A stretch of 64,000 bases of DNA, taken from Blastobasis lacticolella (taxonomy: Eukaryota > Arthropoda > Insecta > Lepidoptera > Blastobasidae). Of the stretch, positions 31,336 to 42,062 are shown piece after piece. Position 1 is the first letter of the stretch. The number at the start of each line of letters is the position of its first letter. Where the stretch lies: positions 9,682,001-9,746,000 of the forward strand of contig LR990056.1 in the NCBI GenBank assembly GCA_905147135.1. The letters are read 5' to 3'. Under the pieces are notes generated by a model. It worked only from the letters and a program-made list of their open reading frames with translations, searched no databases and was not told where the DNA came from. The translations under genes and the position numbers were made by a program.

Positions 31336-31858
31336 AAATAAAGACTTGATTAAATTTTGCTTTATCGATTGGCGTAATTGGCTTGCTAAAGTCCGTAATT
31401 TCTTTTATTGCAATAAAATTTCTACAGTCCACTTCGAAAATGAGTATGATCAAAACAGACCTTTTGTGGATGTTTCTATTAATAACGTTCACTTTTCTGG
31501 TCTCCTTGATAGTGGAAGCTCTATTTCAATTTTAGGAAATCATTCTCATATAAATATTTTAAAATTAGGATACCCTTTAATCAAGTCGAATTTTATTTAT
31601 GTATCCACTGCTAATAATTCAAAACTAAAATCAATTGGTTATTTTGAATTACCAATTTGTTTAAATAATCGCGTTTATTTTATCAAAGCTCACGTATTTC
31701 CGGATATTTATCCATCTTTGTTTCTCGGTGTTGATTTCTGGAGGCAATTTAACCTTTTTCCCAAGAACTTAGTTTCTTCTTGCTTACCTTTAGTGAATTC
31801 TCACTCTATGGATATTGATCCTAAAGTTCTTTCTTACTCTACACTTACCACGGATTAA
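31301..31858 (+). pseudogene. Aspartic protease region of gypsy element 2
   Basis: The 185-codon frame contains LLDSGSS (Asp codon at 31508-31510) and, later, SLFLGVDFW in the position of the ILG-type second motif. The frame ends at a TAA just before the RT region, and a single readable unit no longer links it to Gag. The region from 31538 on is the source-type sequence of the fragment at 4545-4922. Confidence 0.85.
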
Positions 31859-31918
31859 AGATACGTAGCCAATAACATTATATCGCGTTTTGAGGATATT
31901 TCATTAGAAAAGAAGGGT

Positions 31919-33200
31919 ATGCTTGGTCGCACTGCTTTAATTACTCATAGAATCGATACCGGTGATTCCCTTCCGATTAGACAACGTGGTTATAGACTAT
32001 CCCCAATTAAACAGAACACCTTAATTCAGGAAGTCGATAAGATGTTATCGTTAAAGGTCATTGAGAAATGCGAAAGTCCGTGGTTATCTCCTGTACTCAT
32101 AACACTTAAAAGGGACGTTTTTGTGTTGATAGTAGGAAATTTAATTCTGTTACCCGTCAGGATGCTTACGGATTGCCTTATGTAAATGAAATTTTAGATA
32201 ACCTAAAGGATGCAAGATATTTATCTAGTATTTATATTGCGAAAGGTTTCTGGGAGATTCCTTTACATGAACCCGATTGGGATAAGACCGCTTTTTATGT
32301 ACCTTTTTTTTTCATAGTTTAGGCAAACAGGCAAGCGGGCCACCTGATGGAAAGTGGTCACCACTGCCTATAGACATTAGTAACACCAAGAGTAGCGACA
32401 ATGCGTTGCCCACCTCTATAACTCGTTGCTTTGGCAACAAAAAGGCAAATGCCACTCCACTGCCATAGCCACGGTTCCCCAAATCCCGACCCCATGGAGC
32501 ACTGAAAACCTTACTCACCGGCAGAAACGCAATACTATTTGAAAGAGTATTATTTAGCTACGATATTCTGTAAGGTACGGGAAAGTACCTAGTAGGGAAG
32601 TACCTCCTCCCCAGTCGGGCGGCTCCAATTCGAACGAGATAGCCCGCTATGCCCTACCTCTCTTAAAAGAAAGGGGATGTACCGTTTCGTAGTAATGCCA
32701 TTCGGTCTTACTAATGCACCGGCTACTCAGCAACGATTAATGGATACTCTTTTCACGACAGAATTTGAAAATAAAATATTTTGCTATGTTGATGACATCA
32801 TCATTATTAGTTCTAGTTTCGAAGAACATATTTCCTTATTACTAAGGGTTCTCGATAAACTCTCATATGCGAAATTAACCATTAATTTTGGAAAAAGTAA
32901 GTTTTTTATTAATGAACTAAAATATCTTGGGTTTGTTGTTGATCCTGATAAAATCTGTGCAATTGTGGCATTCTCCCCTCCGTCTACTAAAAAACAGATA
33001 AGACAATTTTATGGTATGTGCAGTTGGTTTCGTAGGTTTATACCTAATTTTAGTACTTTAATGGCTTCCTTAAACAAACTTTCTTTTTCGGGGAAAAACT
33101 CGCCAAAGTTTCTATGGACCCCTAAGGCCTTGGCGGCATTTCTGAAGTTGAAGAATCTTTTGACTCCAGTAGCTCCGTTAGCTGTGGACGCGAACCAATC
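31919..33200 (+). pseudogene. Reverse transcriptase of gypsy element 2, interrupted
   Basis: The N-terminal part (31919-32303) reads TGDSLPIRQRGYRLSP, VIEKCESPWLSPV and KTAFYVP with a frameshift at about 32110-32160. A LINE 3' fragment with a 7-bp target duplication interrupts it. RT resumes at 32677 with YRFVVMPFGLTNAP, then YVDD (32785-32796), LTINFGKSKF and LGFVV. The frame then passes directly into integrase: the tether and RNase H normally found after PLAVD are missing, yet the frame stays open. It is non-functional. Confidence 0.9.
32304..32676 (-). mobile_element. 5'-truncated LINE 3' fragment inserted in RT
   Basis: The insert is flanked by the 7-bp duplication ATGTACC (32297-32303, 32677-32683) and has its A-tail (poly-T on the plus strand) directly at the left duplication. 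Its 3' UTR holds CAAGCGGGCCACCTGATGGA...GTGGTCACCACTGCC in plus reading. The same tail occurs at 50570-50700 and 55035-55165. Confidence 0.85.
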
Positions 33201-34435
33201 TCTTGCACTTACAAAGTTCAATAAACTTTTTCTTGGGTGTCGTAATGAACCGGAACGTTTTCCTGATTATAGAATCACTCAAGACAAATTATTTCACTAT
33301 TTACGTAGCCCATGTTCTTTAACGAATGATTTTCTTTGGAAGCAGAATCCGCATCCTGACGAAAGGGAGAGTCTTATTAAAGGGTGTCATGGTTTGCCTG
33401 CAGTACCACACCTAGGAGTCTTTAAAACTTATAAGAAATTAACGCTATTATATTCCTGGCCGGGGATGTTTAAGGATGTGTCCCGCTATGTATCCTCATG
33501 CGAGTCGTGCCTTGCTTACAAGCACACCAATCATTCTCCTTACGGGTTAATGGGTAAGCCTAGGATTTGTTCCAGGCCTTTCCAATGCATTTCTCTCGAC
33601 TAAATTGGGCCTTTGCTAATGACTCGTTTAAGAAATCAGCATTTTCTCTTCTTTTCCCTCTTAAAAAGGCCACAGCGGTTGCTATAATTAAAATTTTAGA
33701 GGAATTTGTATTTCTGATGCATGGTGTCCCTCAGACTATTATTATGGATAATGGTTCTCAGTTTCAATCACGTCAGTTTCACGGCCTGATCGAAAAATAT
33801 AAAATTCCTTTTGCTTCTTTCACTCCTAACTATTGCCCGCAGGTGAATTCTACTGAAAGATATAACAAAACTATTATTACCGCCTTAGCTTCCCTGGTCG
33901 GTAATGACCATCGCAGCTGGGATACCTTTCTCCTAGTTGTCCAATCGGCTATGAACAATTCAGTTAATTCTGTTACTGGTTATTCCCCATCTTTTCTTGT
34001 GTTTGGTCGTGAGATCATTTCTTGTGGTTCTCAGTACGCTCAGATAGGCAATATAGACGAGCTGATATTTTTACCCAGAGACCCTTATGCAATATAGGTA
34101 CCTTGGCACATCTTTTGACAGGGTACAGGTTGCTCTTCATAGTGCTCATATAAAGAATGCGTCTCATTATAATACGAGACGATCTCTTAAAGAATTTAAC
34201 GTCGGTGATATCGTATGACGTAAGAACTATGTAATTAGTGATGCTGGTTCATACTTTTCTAAAAGTTAGCTCCACGCTTTATTAGATGTAAGATAATTCA
34301 AAAGCTCTCTTCTCTGATTTATCTTTTGAAAGATCCTAATGGATCTCGAGCTAGATGGCATGTTAAGGACTTTAAAACTACTAAAACTTATCAACTCTTC
34401 TATAATTATTTATTTATTTCTTCGGACTTTCAGTA
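33201..34435 (+). pseudogene. Integrase of gypsy element 2
   Basis: The HHCC zinc-binding module is in the first frame (CHGLPAVPHLGVFKTYKKL...CESCLAYK), which ends at a TAA right after CISLD, the position of the first catalytic Asp. A shifted frame (33567-34097) carries the rest of the core: IIMDNGSQF (second Asp) and NSTERYNK (Glu). Further frame changes lead through RVQVALHSAHIKNA and FNVGDIV to a C-terminus ending SSDFQ at 34435. All three DDE positions can be located, but no single frame joins them. Confidence 0.88.
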
Positions 34436-35290
34436 GGGCCGTCCGGTATAAAGAAGCTCACACCGAGTGCGGTTCGCGACACTTTAAATAAGCTTTAGAT
34501 GCATCTTCTTAGAGTGGTTGGTGACTCTACAATCCCGTGTTAGGTACCGCTTTATTCCCCAAATATTTATTTCTTTAATTTTGTTTTTGTAATGGGTAGG
34601 TCCGACCGGTATAAAAAGCCTACACCGAGTGCGGTTTGCAACACTTAAAATAAGCCCTTCGCTGCACCTCTTAGAGCAGTTGGTGACTCTACAATCCCGT
34701 GTTAGGTACCGCTTGTCCTCTTGTACATTCTCCTCGCTGTGGATGCTACGAGGGACCGTAAAAGAGATAAACTTGTTGATTTCTGTTTGCGGTCATCGTG
34801 TATTTCACATTTATATTAGCCATATTTTTTATAATGTTTTTATTTATTAACAAGTTTTCGCGTGTTCTGTGTGGTGGGAAAAAAAAATTATCCTGTTACT
34901 GATGCGGATCGTGACATCTATCTACTTGTAAAGCCTACACGTTTTCGTTCTGACCGGGTGGTGACTCAGATTTACGTCGCACAGAACATTTGAATCTTTG
35001 AGTCGTCCTTTTTATTTTATTTAATGTTTATTCATAATATTTTACAGTCGGAAAAGTTTTACTTATTTTGAATGAATGAAGTTTTCCTACTTCATTATAT
35101 TTGAGCGTACGGTAGTGACTGAGCCATGTAAATATTTATAAAAATAAACCATGATTGTTTTTTTTTATTAAAATAAATAAACTTTTAAATATTAAGTTGG
35201 AATGTCAGGGAAAATAATATAGACATGATATGAATTTTATTTTATTTGAACTTCATATTCCAATTTCATTCTTATTATATGTTATTCTTA
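34436..35290 (+). repeat. 3' non-coding region of element 2 with two 163-bp tandem units
   Basis: Two units (starting near 34445 and 34608) share CCGGTATAAARAAGCYYACACC, AAATAAGC and TTGGTGACTCTACAATCCCG. Each has a TATAAA-like box. The whole region is present in inverted form at 26863-28345. Confidence 0.85.
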
Positions 35291-35472
35291 CAATTACTGA
35301 ACACTTCCTTTATGTTTTTGTCTCTACATATCTTCTTGGTTTATTTTATTATTGCAAATATTTAAAGATTTTAGTTTTTTTTTATTTTAATAAAAAAATG
35401 AAAAAAAAAGGTGATTTCACTTTAATGTTTTTTTTACCTAGTTTATAACAGAGATTCTCATCTATCATACTG

Positions 35473-35743
35473 TAACCCCTCTAAAGGGTTAGGGTTCTTT
35501 ATTGTGCTTAACCCCACTAAAGGGTTAGGGTTCTTTCTTATTTTTAACCCCTCTAAAGGGTTAGCGTTCTTTATTATGCTTACCCCACTGAAGAGTTAGG
35601 GTTCTTTCTTATGCTTAACCCCACTAAAGAGTTAGGATTCTTTCTTATGCTTAACCCCTCTAAAGGGTTAGGATTGTCTCAATACTTTAACCCTACTAAA
35701 GGGTTAGGGTGTTCTTGTTTACTTTAACCCCTCTAAAGGGTTT
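35473..35743 (+). repeat. 36-bp tandem array with palindromic core, eight units
   Basis: Eight units read TAACCCCWCTAAAGGGTTAGGG followed by TTCTTTCTTATGCT-type sequence. Each core AACCC-N-GGGTT can fold into a short hairpin. It lies between integrase and the 3' LTR. Confidence 0.9.
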
Positions 35744-36466
35744 TGGTTTGGGAATTACTAAGAGCGGCTGACAACTCCTTAAATAAATCATTGTTTAACT
35801 TATTATCAAAGAATATAAACTTTACTTGTACTTAAGTAACAAAAAAATTTTTTTAGTAGCTTCAAAATTTTTTTTATGAGTTTATGTGTTAATATGTAGG
35901 ATGTTACTGTTGATGTTTATTTTATTACTCACGGTTAAGACGACTTCTGATGAAAATGTTCCTTTAGCATGTTGTCACTTTTATTCTAAATTTTTCCACC
36001 TTTATTAGTTTATTATGGGCATCTTTGGATCTGGCCCTTCAGGTTCTGGTTACTCAACATTCTTTCCTGGAAAATATGTTAATTCTGTATTTGATGTAAC
36101 TACGTTTTTACTAATGTGTTTAATTTAAATAAAATATAACAGTATGTAGGGTTTTGCCTTGACTTGTGTTAGTACTTACGGTTATTAGGACTTTTAGATA
36201 TATTTTTGTGTAGCACGTTGATGCTTTTTATTTTCAATTTGTTATATCTATTAGTTTTTTATCTTCTTCTCTTTCTCTCTTCTTCTTTGGATTTGGCCCT
36301 TCAGGCTCTGATTGCTCATCATTCCTCCCTGGAAAATTAAGTTTATTCTGTATATCAGACTACTTTGTTACTACGTTCTACTAATGTTTTGATTCTAATA
36401 GATTTTGGGGAATGATCTTTTGATATATAGACACCCAAATTATAATAGTAATTATGGTTTCCGAAT
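35744..36466 (+). other. AT-rich 3' region of element 2
   Basis: No ORF is present. Two similar segments (TTTGGATCTGGCCCTTCAGG near 36022 and TTTGGATTTGGCCCTTCAGG near 36290) indicate a diverged duplication of roughly 265 bp. Confidence 0.6.
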
Positions 36467-36482
36467 GAAAAGCAGGGGGCAA
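36467..36482 (+). promoter_or_regulatory. Polypurine tract of gypsy element 2
   Basis: GAAAAGCAGGGGGCAA sits directly before the TG that starts the 3' LTR. Confidence 0.75.
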
Positions 36483-37509
36483 TGGCGTATGTCTGGATTT
36501 TTACCTTCGTAACTTCTTGTTTTTAAATATTATGGATCCGGACGGGCCACAATGTCTCAGAAGGGATTAGTTCTTCATTTGGGTTTGATTTATATGTAGT
36601 TTCTAATACGAATTATACATATAAACCCGCCTTTTTATTTGGAGCGTTGGACTTGTCATATGTTGTCAAGATTGCCCATCTTTTTATACTCAAAGGAGAT
36701 TTTAATCTTTTTTGTACTCATCTTATTCTAGGTAACTGCTGGACCCAATCCCTCATCATGACTGCATGAATCATATCCTGGGCCGTCAAGCACGAGACCG
36801 TCCGAAAATTAATATCATCCATTTCGGGAACTGGCTGGCTGACCACGACCACTGGCTATCAAGACTGTATCTTCTTTTGTGCCAAATCGTTCTCGAACGC
36901 GTTTGAGCGAGGACCCGAGCCTTCGATAGAGAATGCAGCGGAGGTTTTTGGAGAATATTCCCGGCCTTTGGACTGGAAGGTTGTCTATATCGTAACCGTA
37001 ACCGTTACGAGTTACCTATTTTGTCATGAAAAAATAATTACTAGAAGATCGTCTCAAACCAATATATGCACATGGGTAGCATCAAATCATAACCTGAAGC
37101 CTCACACCAATAAATGCACAAAGGTGCATCAATTTTCCTCCCCGTAAATTCCAAGCTGACGCAGTTGTCAGCCAGTTTTCAAATTGTTCTTTTCGGCCAG
37201 ACTAAACTTTAACGCGAATGAAATATAGCTTTATCGTGAGTGTTCCAGCCCGGACAAGGTTACGTGAATATGACTCTTTTCTAACTGTTGTGTTTTAATA
37301 GTGTTTTTGATAACTTAAATGTTTTAGATAGCTTTCGGACCGAATAATCATACCCACTACCCTGATTCTTTCGTTTTCTTTGTTCAAGGGGTCTGCTACC
37401 GACCTCCAGTTAGATTCTCTCATAAAATAAGCTTGCTACTGACCTCTAACTGAGCATTACTTTCTACAACTGAACCTGACCCACTGCTATCCAGTTTTGT
37501 TACGTTACA
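36483..37509 (+). repeat. 3' LTR of gypsy element 2
   Basis: It starts TGGCGTATGTCTGG and ends GTTACGTTACA, colinear with 28352-29355 apart from small indels such as an extra GTAACC unit near 37000. The last bases form a 13-bp inverted repeat with 37555-37567, outside the LTR. Confidence 0.88.
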
Positions 37510-38081
37510 AGTTATACCTGCCGTAGTTTTAATTTTGAAATTATTAACTTGTATCTTGTAACGTAACACTGTACCACGTACAGTGCCAGGTTCAGTTAAT
37601 AAAGAAAACACAAAGATTCAGGGTAATGGGTTCTTATTCATTCAGTTCGGCTGTTCGGTGCATTGCATGTCACCGAACAACGCGAATGACGTCACACGGC
37701 CAGCGGTTCCGCCGCCGCCGCGTGACGTGAAATCAGTGCACTATCCTACGCCGCCGGTTCCGGGTGCATTCGTTATCATTAAAATCTAAGCATTTTGAGC
37801 ATTATAATATATATTTTAAGACTTTGATGATTTTAGTCAAATCTCGAGTAAGGTGCAATAACAATCAACAACCAGTGACTTATAGTGGATCGCAGTGTAG
37901 ACTATCTTTAAGCTTAATTAAACTAGAATATCACGTTGTCTATCGTCTCAGCATCAGCGCCACTTGCATTGAAGAAAGTGGGGCGAACTCATCACCAGTA
38001 CTGCAGGCTTCGCAGTAAATCATCAAAGCAGCATCAATTGTAAGATCTTTCCATTTGTATATCATTATCAAATAATCATTA
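37510..38081. other. Spacer between gypsy element 2 and the BEL/Pao element
   Basis: 37680-37760 is GC-rich with two CGTGACGTGA/GACGTCAC-like words. The stretch may include the leader or 5' LTR of the BEL element, but I found no second copy downstream to prove an LTR. Confidence 0.4.
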
Positions 38082-39444
38082 TGGAGGGATTGTATGACAA
38101 GCAATTGGAAACTTATAAATCAATCAAAAAACTATTAATCAACTTTAGGAAGGATGAAGCGTAAAGAAAAACTCTCGATTATTCTAAGCAACGCATAAAT
38201 CAATTAGAATTATTGTGAAACAATTTCAGAGCTAATCATAAAAAATTAGAACTTTACGGGACCTCTACGGTCCCTACTTTAAGCAAAACCTTTATGATAA
38301 AGCTAAATAACTTTATAACACTACTCTGGGACTTATTGAGGCTTGTCTTAAGGAGTTTCAAAAGTCAGGAGCTAGCATGCCTACAAAATCAGTAGGGCAG
38401 GGTAAGCAATCAGAATCGTTTCGAAATATCAGTGAACAGCAAGCAGGTACATCAGATCAGCAGGAAAGCATAGCCATGACTTCCAGAGGAACTTCTAGCA
38501 GGTTAGACGATATGATGAGAAAGCAGAGCGTTAACTTTAAGGCATTTCAGAGGTGCGCACCTACTAGCATCAACATTGATTCCTTTCAGAATAAAAGAGT
38601 TCGAAGACGCCCTGAAAGCCCTTACAGATAAGATGGACAGCAATAGATAATCAGCATTGGGAAATCGTAGAAGAATCTGTAGAAGACGATTGCCAGTGTG
38701 AAGCAGTATATAGCAAGCATGAGCGTACATTTAATGACCTCAATGATGAAATAAACATCGAAGATCATTCCAATTTATCAATTCAAGATCAGCAGTGTGT
38801 CCAGCATTTTAACACAGCATTTTGACGACACAACACGGCGAGAGGACGGTCGATTTCAAGTCTGACTGCCTCTGAAACAATAGCAAGATGGGCCGGCCAA
38901 ACCAATGGCATTGGCTCAGTTTCGAAACTTAGTAAGGAAACTAATGAAAAATCCACAGCTATCAGAAGATTATAAACATTTTATCAATCACACGAAACTT
39001 TAAATCACATGAAAGCAAGCATCTCTAGCACGGGCTTCGAGTATTATCTACCCCATCATGCCGTACAACGTACAGAAACACTAACAACAAAACTTCGGGT
39101 TGTTTTTAACGGATCTGCCAGACCTTCTACCGGGCTCAGCTTAAATAACTGTATGTATACTGACCCCAACTTACTAATGGCGCATTTATCAATATGCAAT
39201 AACAGCTGACATAAAGAAGATGTTTAGACAAATTTTAATAAATTAAGAAGATCAATTGTACCAAAAATTTCTATGGCGTGATTCACAAGACCAACATATC
39301 GAAATCTATCAGCTTACCACGGTAACATATGGCACCAAGGCCGCCCATTTTCTCGCCGTGATGACCTTGCAAAAATGAGCATCCGACGAGCGCCACAATT
39401 ACCCCACAGCATCCAAAATTTTAGGGGAATCGTTTTATATGGAC

Positions 39445-40602
39445 GATTTATTTATTTATTTGCTTCCACAAAGTTATTACAGTATTAATGTAAATACAAT
39501 ATGGACCCGGTAGGGCGCAGCAATTTGGGAGGGAGGAGGCTTATGTCAAAATATAGTACAATAAAATAGTTTAGTACCTACTATCAATTTACTTCTACAT
39601 ATTTAAACTATATACTATCATAAGTATCAAATCTATAAATATAATTTTCAACTATCTACTTATCTTACTGTATTTAGACTATTAATAATATTTAATAGTG
39701 ACATTTTACCTATTAAAATTGAATTGCACGCTTACATATCACAGTGCACATTATCCTAAATATAATAATACTGATTTCCCTTAACCTATTGCTATTTTAT
39801 ACTTATTTGAGTAAGTCTATTTCCTATAAGCTATTATTTTGGTACTTAATTGGGTATTAATATAGTGTTTGGCATAAAAGAAGTTAGGTACAGATTTGCT
39901 GTCATTGCTTTTTAAAATCTATCATTTAAGTATTCATTTACACTATAGTAACTTTTTGTAATTAGCAGCTGTTTTAGTAACCTTGCAAAATTTTTGTCGT
40001 TGTTCTCATTTTTAATATATTTTGGAAGCATATTGTATAACTTGACGGACATTATCAGCGGACTTGATGAGTGTAAGGTGAGACGGGAATTCGGAAGCAT
40101 TTAATTTTCTTTGTATCTAAGCGAATGTCCTGTAGGTACATGTTTGCGCTTTTGAAATAGTTCAGGATGTTTTCTAGTGAACTTGCAGATCTGGAATATA
40201 TACATACACGGCAAAGTAAGTATATTATGTTCTCTAAAATATGGCTTACAACTTTCAGTAGGATCTGTTATGTTATGAATAATTCTGAGCAGTTTCTTTT
40301 GAATGGTGAGTAACGCATGCGCACCCGTGCTGTTACCCCACAAGATAACACCATAGTTAAGCCACAAATACGCGTAAGCGTAGTATGTAGCTAAGGCAGT
40401 CTTTAAGGTAGTTGTTTTTTAATTTCGTTTAGACCGTAAGAAAAACTCGAAAGTTTCTATTTTAATTTTAGGGTATGAGCTTTCCAATCCATATGAGTGT
40501 CTATTGTAAGTCCAAGCAGGGTGAAATCATTTACAACTTTTAATGGTGTATTTTCGTATGTTATGTTTAAGGGTAAAGGCTTTTTTGATAGGGATGAAAA
40601 GA
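39445..40602 (-). mobile_element. 5'-truncated Jockey/CR1-like LINE inserted in BEL/Pao
   Basis: On the minus strand an RT C-terminal region (NYGVILWGNSTGAHALLTIQ, KKLLRIIHNI, then SVKLYNMLPKYIKNENNDKN and YYSVNEYLNDRF) is followed by a 3' UTR of about 460 bp and an AAATA-type tail that merges with BEL sequence at about 39445. One stop or frameshift separates the two coding pieces (40101). The palm motifs of RT are absent. Confidence 0.82.
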
Positions 40603-41120
40603 TATGATGTTAGTCCATGGCGCTCACATAATCGAAGAAAGCCGACAATTAATTGCAGATTTAAATCATTTACTAAAGTCTGGTAGGTTAACATTAAGAA
40701 AATGGGCCTCTAATGAACCAGCAGTAATAGAAAATGTCAAACACGAGCAAAAATATGACAGCAGCAATTTTTATTTTAAAACGGATAACATCTCGAAAAT
40801 GTTGGGCCTACGGTGGCTACCAGCAGAAGATGTTTTCACATTAATAAATGTATATAATAAATTACATAAATGTAGCATATCAGATCAAAAATCAAACAAG
40901 ATCACGAAGAGAATATTGTCAGGAGAGATTACCAAAATATTCGATCCCTTAGGGTTGTTATCATATATAACAACTAAGCTCAAATTATTATTTCAACAAT
41001 TATGGTTAAATGACTTAAAATGGGATGAAGTTCCCTTAGAAATCAGCATGGAATGGAGTACAATAAGTACAGAGCTAAAGAATATTATTTTCTCGGTGGA
41101 TTACGGTTGCGTAGTATATG

Positions 41121-41394
41121 CGTGTGGCGTTGGCCGTGTGGTGTCCGGCAGAGTAGAATAGCACCAACCCCTTATACTCTTGGGTTTCGTACAAGGCGAC
41201 TAATGTTTTCGAGGCAAAAGATTAAGAGTCTCCGTAGTCTGGAAAATGGGCAGCAGCATTTTCCATTATTATATTTAAACACTGCGATCTCCAACCCGCC
41301 TGCCAAGCGTGGAGATTATGGCAATAACCTCCCCTTTCGTGGGAGAGGCCCTAAGTCCTGCAGTGAATTGTTACGGGCTGTGATGATGAGTATA
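41121..41394 (+). mobile_element. RTE-tailed SINE, copy 2, with 13-bp target duplication
   Basis: The SINE is flanked by exact TGCGTAGTATATG at 41108-41120 and 41395-41407 and is colinear with the SINE at 7372-7633. It ends GGGCTGTGATGATGAG. It has about 13 extra bases at the 5' end compared with copy 1. Confidence 0.88.
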
Positions 41395-41969
41395 TGCGTA
41401 GTATATGTACAGAACGAAGATAAATCGAGTATAGTATTAGTAGCAGCCGAGACAAAACTAGTATCTCGCAAAAAGGTAAAAAGGTATTATTACCTAAACC
41501 CGAACTGAGCGGTGCCCACCGTTTATCAAAGTTAATCAATAAAATAATTCCATGCCTACAAGATCAACAAATTAAATTATATTGCTGGTGCGACTCCAAA
41601 GTCGTATTAGGTTGGTTACAAGGTGATCCGTCTCGGTGGAAACCCTTTGTAGCTAATAGAGTTCAGTACATAAGTGAAATAATATCACCGAACATCTAAG
41701 ATTACGTAAGCACGAGCCTGTTGATGCCGCAAGTCGAGGATTAACTGTCTCACAGATGAGAAACAACGATTTATGGTGGAGTGATTGAGCGTGAGTGACT
41801 TTGTATGCGAACTAGCGTTAACAACGCACCGATTACGTTATTTTCCAAACAAAAGCCAGTAACTAGTAACTTACGCTCAACTAATAGTTGGCGTACGGTC
41901 ATTATTTGTACGATCGACGATCTGAACAAAAAAATATGCTATAAAAACTGAATGATCTCCTAGGTCAGG

Positions 41970-42062
41970 ATAGCGGGACATCGATGGATGCATGAAGGTT
42001 GTTCCTAGCCGAGGGAGGCCTATGTTCAGTAGTGGGAGCCAGTTGGCTGAAATGATGATGCT
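41970..42062 (+). repeat. RTE-type LINE 3' tail fragment
   Basis: GGCCTATGTTCAGTAGTGGG followed by TTGGCTGAAATGATGATG is the signature 3' end of lepidopteran RTE-clade LINEs. Only about 90 bp remains. Confidence 0.7.

Larger units (their letters stand above)
28352..37509 (+). mobile_element. Ty3/gypsy-like LTR retrotransposon, element 2 (decayed, rearranged)
   Basis: Two similar LTRs of about 1 kb (28352-29355, 36483-37509) flank gag, protease, RT and integrase remnants in gypsy order. The coding part has frameshifts, stops and a LINE insertion, and RNase H is deleted. The 5' leader holds a 70-bp tandem repeat, a solo LTR of element 1 and a 41-bp-arm inverted duplication. The sequence left of the 5' LTR is an inverted copy of the element's own 3' region, so a normal target duplication cannot be identified. 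A fragment of the same family lies at 4545-4922. Confidence 0.88.
38082..41940 (+). pseudogene. BEL/Pao LTR retrotransposon remnant
   Basis: Pieces occur in BEL/Pao order with many frame breaks. The Gag region (about 38082-38790) has QLETYKSIKKLLINFRKDEA and CQCEAVYSKHERTFNDL. A pre-RT segment follows (AKPMALAQFRNL). RT is at 39009-39455 (YYLPHHAVQRTETLTTKLRV, YMDDL) and resumes at 40604 (EESRQLIADLNHLLKSGRLT, LRKW, IFDPLGLLS). An RNase H part at about 41560-41700 has LYCWCDSKVVLGWLQG and RWKPFVANRVQYI. The protease and integrase are not found. A LINE (39445-40602) splits RT and a SINE (41121-41394) splits the following part. No LTR pair was identified. Confidence 0.85.

Noticed and set aside
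32312..32518. 68-codon ORF as a gene
   Set aside because: It is the antisense reading of the LINE 3' UTR inserted in the RT. The peptide pattern comes from the repeat.
35473..35743. CRISPR-like array
   Set aside because: Direct repeats are short, diverged and contiguous without unique spacers of constant length, and they lie in a eukaryotic retrotransposon.
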